Origin: Liolophura sinensis
Lineage: Eukaryota; Mollusca; Polyplacophora; Chitonida; Chitonidae
Length of the DNA: 60,000 bases
Direction of reading: 5' to 3'
Assembly (NCBI RefSeq): GCF_032854445.1
Contig: NC_088298.1
Coordinates: 12,699,504-12,759,503 of the forward strand
The notes beneath the pieces were generated by a model that did no database searches, was not told the origin of the DNA, and saw nothing but the letters and a program-made list of their open reading frames with translations. The position numbers were made by a program, and so were the translations under genes. The stretch's first letter is position 1; each line of letters starts with the position of its first letter. Positions 26,501-35,500 of this stretch are shown here, one piece after another.

Positions 26501-29500
26501 AATACTTATTTGACCTGTCCATTATGCCGTCGTTACTGTTCTGGCACTGTGACGCCAGCCGTGGAAACTCCACTTTCGTGGACTTCACCGCTAGTTACAC
26601 CACGGATTACTACATGCCTGTTGTTGTTGTCTGGTGGCTCTCTCTCGTCTGGCTTACCTGGCACGTATGGAAACCTAAAATGGAGCGTTTGGCCAAAACG
26701 GAAAAGTAAGCTGTATTTTATGCCTCCAACTGGCGTCTTCGACTGAATAGTACGAACATATATGTCAAACGTCATAAGCATGTTTACGAAAATATGTCCC
26801 ACGTTAACAGAAACGCTGTTTAAGAAAAATTATGAATGTGTCTTTGAAAGTGTGATGAATATGTATTCTTTCTAGCCGTAAAAGGAATGCTGTGTTATAT
26901 CTTAAATAAACTTGAAGTACGTGGCTAACTAGGATTGACTGATTAATTGGTGTGTAACCCGTTTTGGCCGAAACAGCGACAGTTGGATTCGAACTCGCGA
27001 CCTGATTGTTTAAGTGGTGAAGGTTGCATTTTATCATCGGAGACTACATGTAAAGAGCAAACGGCTAATGAATTCAACATCTTTATAGAAAGGTGTCAGA
27101 GGTTTGCTGTCTTTCTCGGCTTTAATAACACGGTTGTAACCATTGTAATTTAGCAGGCTGGTGGCTGTGCTGACCTTGAGGCTTTTTGATTGAACCACAT
27201 ATAACTTAACTTGGAACTTAAACTGTAAAACTCAAACGTTTGTACTAGCATTATGCCGCTTAAACCACTGTAACGTCTTCACGACAACGCAATCAGTGTT
27301 TTTTTACATCCTGACAGTGTTCAGTAAATCGTGACAACGTTTGCCTTGCCTGGAGGCTTGATTACCTGCCCAATTTTATCTACTTTCCGTTTGTTTGTTT
27401 CTTGCAGGTTATTTGTGCGGCCGCTCTACTGTGGGGTGTTTCTGGAGCAGTCGTTGTTGTTGAATCGAAGACGAGATGAGCAGTATTATAAAAAGCTAGA
27501 GCGTGATGAACACAAGGTATCCGTTCTTTACAGATAGTTTCTTCGATAGTGCTGGGACATTATGGGTTTATTAAACGTGATGAGTCATTTGGAGTCATTC
27601 TTGACCAGCGACGTCCAATGCAATATAATTTACATCACTGCATCTGGTTTACCTACTCCTGCGTGTGACATGCTGCTGGTAATGGGGTGGGGGTGGGGGT
27701 GCGGGTGGGGATGCAATTTCTTTCTATTTAAGCAATAACATTAACATTTGGAATAAAACCCTAATTTAGATGAATTGACAAGAGGTGTTGACCATTTGTC
27801 AACTACCACACAGTCGTTGCTGTTCTGGTTTTACTCTCCGAGCTGTATTTTTTTTTTAAGTTAAAGGCTGTCTGAATCACTTCAGAATGATGAAAAACTG
27901 AACTGTTGTTTTAAATCGTTGATCTACAGTGCATCATTCCCCGTTTTTTTTTTTTTTTTTTTTTTTATCACCGTGTGGCAATCACAGAAGGAATTCCGCT
28001 GCGACGTCGTCGATTTAGCAGAGAGTTGCATGTGGCCACACATACGTGTACCTGTACTCGGTTAAATTCCGAATAAAACACGATTTCCTTTATCTGATGA
28101 TATGGAATAATGAAAACAGCACGTCTATTGTTTATAGCTGAGTAGTTATACGAGGTACGATCAAGAAAAAAAAACCCGACTAACCCATTTTTCTTATTGA
28201 TAGACGTTTATCTAAATTAAAATTGTCTCCTTCAAAATAGTCCTTTTCAACTTTTGAAAGCACACTTTAGAAATAACACAGCACCGCTGTTCTTCAATCC
28301 GGTCCATTTAAAGAGCACTGTTTAACAACACAGAGCAAAAATCACAGACAAAATCACAAAAATATAGATAAAAGAAATTACCTAATCACACAAATATAGA
28401 TAAAAGAAATTACCTAATCACACAAATATAGATATTTAAACGAAATTAAGTATTGATTTTATTTTATTTTATTTTCATGTATTTTCGACTGTACCAAAGT
28501 ATATTTTGAGCTACATTACCACCCCGCGAATTGTCGTAGGTTTCTCCCGGGCCATGCGCTGTTTTCTCCCACCATACTTCTGGTTGCCATCCTATAAGTG
28601 AAAAACGTACGGCGTTAACTCGAGTCAGATAAATAAATAAATCATATATTACCGATATTGGGTTTACTGAACATCTCGAAAACATTGCTCAAATATGTAT
28701 AATATGCATGTGTGCAGAGAATAGCGCCTGTAGATTCGGTGAGAGGACTGACGGAGACAAATCCCCTGGACCCGAGCACCGTGCGGACAGAATACACGCC
28801 CATGATTTACATCTGCGCCACAATGTGGCACGAGTCAGAGAATGAGATGATACAGGTGCTTAAGTCTATAATGAGGTGAGACCTCCATCCATATCGAGGC
28901 TTTCATGAGTTCCAGAAAGGTTTATTTTAACGTACCCTTCTTCTTCTCTTAGCTATTTTCAAATTTATGAATATCGTGAATTGTGTATCTAAAGTGGCAC
29001 TGTAAAACTCTACGCTAACGTTCGTTAAAGGTCTTTTCTACCAATATGGTGTACATGTGTGTGAATCACATGTGGAAAAGTTCATTAATAATTTGCCAAA
29101 GGTGTGTGGTTTACGCTATGCGCGAAGGGCTTTCCGGTTTCCATTGCGTCAATGAAAAATTGTTGAGCGGCGTTAAACAACAATCAACATAAATATAAAT
29201 ATGTTATCTGGAATGGATGCCTACGTTCAAATTGCGAAGATCATCGGAAATGCCTACATTAACAGGTTTCCGTACTGTCTGTTCAATTTCCTACATAACC
29301 GGAAAATCTTACAAGGCAGAGGGTGTGTGTAGACCCCCTGCAATGTATATATCGCAAGACATGTCCAATTTAGGGAGATTTCGCGCATCACTTAAAATAT
29401 CTACATTTATTGGGATTGGGGTAGTGTCTGAAGTGATGGTACATGCTTTGGCTAATGTTGAATTTGTACTAACAACAAATATTCTTGGGTACGGCGTAAA

Positions 29501-32500
29501 ACACCAATCAATTAAAAAAAAAAAAACAATATTGTTTAAACTATCCAAGTTAGTTCTTTGACTTCAAAAGAAGCATTCCTTTGTTACATTTATTTATTAA
29601 CGTATAAATATCAATACTAAGCAATGTTTTAAATTTCAATATTTTTTTTATTTTATTGCTGGAAATTACGGTTGACATTCTTGCTAACATTATTGCTGGG
29701 CACATTCACTTTACATTAGGCTGGATGAGGATCAGAGTGCCCGGAGGAATGCCACGACTGCTCTCGGGGCAAAAGATCCAGATTATTACGAGTTTGAAGG
29801 TAATGTAAGGGAATGGATTTAAAAACACAGGCATATCGGGTTTTGTCCTCTGTTTTAAACGCCACATTTACTGATATTGTCAAACTGAACATGGGTGTCT
29901 TTCTTTTAAACTGTGAAGCCTGTTGAAAACCGTGGAAGCCAGGCAAGCAGATGAAAAAAAAAAAAAAGATTAAACATCCATTTATATGTAGCCTTAATAA
30001 TATAATTTTGTTTTACAAATTTACACGTACTGAATGGAATGAGAGTAGACCTCTGGAATCCTAAGAGGTAGAAAATAAGAATAGTAGTCTGTCTTTCAGA
30101 ATATAAGTTTCATCCCTCTAAAATCTTTGTATCAAATCCTGCGAAAAAGCTGAACATGTATGATATTTATATTTATCCGTTTATCTGTGGATCACTCATC
30201 GTAATATGCGGTTGTGGTTAACATGCACGCCCATGACTCTTCCTTGTGACCATATTTCTCAATTGAAGGGTTCTAATATAAGCCTAAAATGGCCGTGTTT
30301 TTGTGCCTTCCTTTAGCACATATATTTTTTGACGACGCTTTTGACGCTCATACGGACTCCGAGTTCACGTACAGAGCAAATGGATTCGTCCGGATGATGG
30401 TCCGAGTTGTCGACGTTGCTGTGCAGTGAGTTGTCTAATTGATAGTTAATTGATGGGTAATTTACTTAGTTCAAATAGAAAGCTTTCGGAATGCACATTA
30501 AATTTCAAGACTTAAATTTCTGGCTCATTAGTTTTGGGAGTTCATATAAAATTACATGCAATTTAAAGTGTTAATGATATTACGCAGTTGACATGTATTG
30601 GAATAACAATAAAACGTTATATCGTTATTACTTTGTGCAATAGATTGTCATTCAATTAATACTTTTAATTGACTCGTAAATCAGTCAATAAAGCTGACAC
30701 GTCAGATAACCTGTTTGTGTTACCATAGAGCCATCCACGGCATCGTTGACATGGTGCTCAGGCCACCAATCAAGACCCCAACCCCATATGGAGGTCGCCT
30801 AGAGTGGACTCTACCTGGCGGTAACAAATTGGTGGCCCATCTGAAAGACAAAGTTAAAATAAGACACAAGAAACGCTGGAGTCAGGTGAGAATACACGAT
30901 TATTGTTGAAATAGATTGCTTTGGTTAGACACTCACTTACCTTGTGTTACAGTAAAACACATTTAAAAAACGGATTTAAAATGTAACCACTTCACATACT
31001 CATCCGAATGTTGATTTGTTCCGTACTCCCCACAGTTTACAACCTAAGACAACAGCCCTTGCAAGGTATCATGGTGTACAGTTTCTGAAAATGAGTCTGT
31101 TATTGTTAAAAATGCGCGGTAATTGACCAAGACTTTTTTTTACTAAAATTTGCTGTTTTATATCTGATATTGAATGCTAAATATGTGTCCTTGGTTTATT
31201 GGTTTTTCCTTGGTTATTAATCAACAAAGACCCCAAACTGATCTTGGTTAGTAGGGTTTGTATTCAAATATACTGATGCGATGCTGGTTTGAAATATTTC
31301 TCCAACGAACACATTTTTGCAGAAAGATGTTACAAAGATTGCCTTAACTCCTTTACCATCTTCAGGTCATGTACATGTATTATTTCTTGGGTCATCAACT
31401 TATGGACGTGAAAACCCTGAGCTACAAACAGAAGCAGCTGCGCGCTGAGAATACATTCTTGTTAGCTTTGGACGGCGATGTGGACTTCAACCCCTCCGCC
31501 ATTCAGCTTCTCGTGGACCGGATGAAGAAAGACAGCCGTGTGGGCGCTGCCTGTGGAAGGATTCATCCGATAGGAGCTGGTAACTCTTAGTTGTATAACT
31601 ACATTGAATCGTTAAAATATCGGAAACCAAAACTCCGAATGTACGTTTCATGTCTCTAGGTGCTGTGGCCACTGAAAATAGCACTAAAAGTAGACACAAC
31701 TGAACAAAAATGTACGAAAGTGAACAAATAATAGGAGTTCCCAACCCGATGAAAAATTTCCCTAAATGTTGCACCCATACAAATATGTCAACGTTCTGGT
31801 TGCGTTAAGTTAACAGATGGTTTCCATATTGTTTGTGGTGAAAACAAAATGTAAAATACTAAGGCGTTGAGAGAAAAACCAAAGCAGCGTCGACAGCGTA
31901 ATAGTTAGCAAATGGTCATATGTAAACGGTGAAGGCAGGAATCTTGTCAGTTTACCTCAAGGGTTTTGCTCTGGACTGTTCATGTAAAAGTTCAAATTGT
32001 GGCAACATACACATTCCACAGCATCTAGCCTTAAGCAGAATTAGGTTAAAAAAAACTTCAGTGATGTAAATCGCAATTTTATTAGATCTCCTCGAGTCCA
32101 TAGAATTTTTCCAAATACTGTGCTATTCAATCTGCATGGTTCCTATTACCGGCAGTAATGACAAATCATGCACAGAATTCAATTCTCTATGTTGCAGGGC
32201 CCATGGTCTGGTACCAGAAGTTTGAGTATGCAGTCAGCCATTGGCTGCAAAAGTCAACAGAGCATATGATTGGCTGTGTTCTCTGCAGTCCCGGATGTTT
32301 CAGCTTGTTTCGTGGCTCCGCTCTAATGGATGACAATGTGATGAAGCGTTACACAACAACGGCCACAGAGGCCAGCCATTACGTCCAGTACGACCAGGGT
32401 AAGGCTTAACACGAATCAGATAGCTGGTTTTAAACGTGATTACGATTCTCATCCCGAAAGAAAAATATGTTTCCTGTTTCCAGGTGAAAAATTGATTGAT

Positions 32501-35500
32501 TCAGTTTTTCGATTGTGTCGGTTCAGTTCCAGCCTAGGATAGTGCTTTGTTGCAGTGAACAATCTGCACAATTCGAAGGGCCATAGAGATGGCTGAGCAA
32601 GTATCAGATAAAATAAATAAATAAGTTCATTGACTTAAATAGCAATTAGTAAATCAGTGACATTTACCTCGGTTGGTTAGAGCGCTAGCGCAACGTAATG
32701 GCCCAGGAGTATCTCACCAATGCAGTCGCTGTGAGTTCAAGTCCAGCTCATGCTGGCTTCCTCTCCGGCCGTACGTGGGCAGGTCTGTCCGCAACCTGCG
32801 GATGGTCGTGGGTTTCCCCCGGGCTCTGACCGGTTTCCTCCCACCATAATGCTGGCCGCCGTCGTATAAGTGAAATATTCTTGAGTACGGCGTAAAACAC
32901 CAATCAAATAAAAAAATAAAATATAAATAAATAAACGTTTACCTCGTGCTCCTGCTGTAGGTGAGGACCGCTGGTTGTGTACCCTCCTCCTCCAGCAGGG
33001 CTACCGTGTGGAGTACTGCGCAGCCTCAGACGCTTACACGTACGCCCCGGAGGGCTTCAGCGAGTACTTCACACAGCGCAGGCGCTGGACACCGTCCACC
33101 ATGGCCAACATCCTCGACCTCCTACTAGATTGGAAAAACGTGATTCGTATGAACGAGAACATCTCGTGCCTGTACATCATGTACCAGGGTTTCATGATGG
33201 GCTCGTCCATCGTCACCCCTGGCACCGTGTTTCTTCTCATCTCAGGGGCAATCAGCATAGCCCTCCCGACATTCAGCCTTGAAGTTTCACTTACTCTCAA
33301 CTTCCTCCCCATCGCCATCTTCTTTGCCCTGTGCTTCTTAGCGAAGGGGGATGTACAGGTACTTAGATTTATAGTTTTGAATAATATATCATTCTGGCCC
33401 GACAAGAAATAATATCGCGAACTGTCACGACAAAATGAAAACACAGTGTTAGTAATATCTAAACTGATGCTAAAGAAGATGGAACTATGTAAATTTTACA
33501 TTCCAAACTAGTCCGGTATGACGAAAAGTGATCTTTCAAGTCTCAGTGTCTTCGTTCATCACATACTAACTCAATACTGTAGTGTTCACAGGCAGATTTA
33601 GCTCTAACTTGGAACTAATGAAGGACAAGGAAAGGCCACTGTCTAAATGTTAAATGCTGATAAAAGAAAAATCTTCATGTTCGAATATTTAGATGCACTT
33701 TTGAAATAAAGCAGCTACAATATACGTACAGTTCACATGCTACAATTTCACCTTCTAAATGCTGCGAACTGTTATATTTGAAGAACATTTTGCTAATTTT
33801 TGGTTATCTTTTTTTTTTTGCCTTGTTAGTTGACGTATGCCGCCATATTGTCCGTGCTCTACTCCCTCGTCATGATGCTCGTCATTGTTAGCCTAGTTAT
33901 CCAGGTTATTGACGACGGATTGTGCTCTCTGACAACCATCTTCCTTATCTTTGTGGTGGGAACATTTTTTCTGGCCGCCATTCTTCACCCTCAAGAAATT
34001 TACTGTTTTCCTTTCGGTCTGCTCTACTTTTTGGCCATTCCCAGCATGTCGATGTTGTTGATGATTTACTCTCTCTGCAACCTTAACGTGGTCTCGTGGG
34101 GGGACAAGGGAGGTAAAACAAGCTCCTAAGACAGATGTCGCTGGCCAGGCGCCTGTGCAAACCAGAAAAAAGGGGCTCCTAGACAATATCTTGTCCACAA
34201 TTGCTAAAACTCCTTCATCGGAAAGCGACTATGCTGTGTCGTTCGGAAATTTGTGCAAATGTTTGTGTTGTCCCAGGCAAACCAACAGGCATAAAACGGC
34301 TCTTGAGGCCATCAACGATCGCTTAGATTATATCGAAGGTCACCTGATGGATCTGAAACACGGCAAAGACTCAGACAGTTGCAGTGTCTCCATGGGCATC
34401 ATCAAAATGGACGACGCTGACAAAGTTTTTGAGGGAGATGAGGATAAAAGTAAGTGTTTATTTACTGTTTGCTTAACAGGTAAGCTAAGTACATTAAGGA
34501 ACATTTAAATACTTTGCATTAGATGTATATGTATTCGTTTATTGCTATATTAATTGTCAGTTACTAATAACTGGAGATAAATGTGTCTATGTCTACACAA
34601 CTCAAGAGAAGGATGTGCGTTTTTCATTGAATTCGCTGTAGTGAGACATTTAATTTATTCTGCAGACGCTTTATTTGCAGAAGTGTGGTTTAGGTTAGTT
34701 CCTAGAGGCTGTGAAGAACCAAGTTATATGTGTTTAAGTAGTACATATGTAAGTGTGCAAGATTACGTCTAATTCGTTGTTAGGAAAGCAGTGGAGTTAT
34801 TTTATGTTTTGGGAATACCAGGAAGTGACCAAATAATAACCCCGTCAAGTTGCCAGGTGCCTGAGGAACGTCCTAATATAAAGCGGTCCAAAAGCGAGGC
34901 GGCTTTGATAACGATTACAACATTGCGCTTACGTGTGACTAAACACCATTTATCAGTCTGTTCTCCGCGGTTACGTCTAACGTACAAAAACTGGATTAAA
35001 TTTACTGGCAAACTTTAAGTTGAAGCATGTAATAATATGTAATATTCAGTGAACCGATCTCTCACCTTGTGACACACTCTCTCTGATTTCCAATCTGCTA
35101 TTAATCTGTCGCTCGTCTGGTTGTGGAGGAAGATGCTATGGCTTGTCCCCGTCATTACACCAAATCGGCGTTGTATGACTTAAATCCAAACTAACAAACT
35201 CTGTCCTTTACAGGTGACAGACATGTATGTTACGTCATGTGTTCATTTCATAGATAACAGCCGGATAATACGCTTTTAATACGTTGTTTATTTATTTATT
35301 TAATTGTTATCATGTTCAAGCAATTTTCACTTGTACGATAGCGGCAAGTTTTATGGGTAGGAAACCAGCGTAAACCAGCGGCAACTTTCCCATGTGTGAC
35401 GTACACATATTAATACCATATACGTGGAAGACAAGTTGTCTTGACGAACGTAAGACTGCTATACTAGAGTCGTTCACCCCTTCGGCTACAAGTACTTCAC

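Noticed and set aside
29217-29561. 114-codon plus-strand frame between exons 7 and 8
   Set aside because: It overlaps a SINE tail and has no homology to the enzyme. The intron phases already agree without it.
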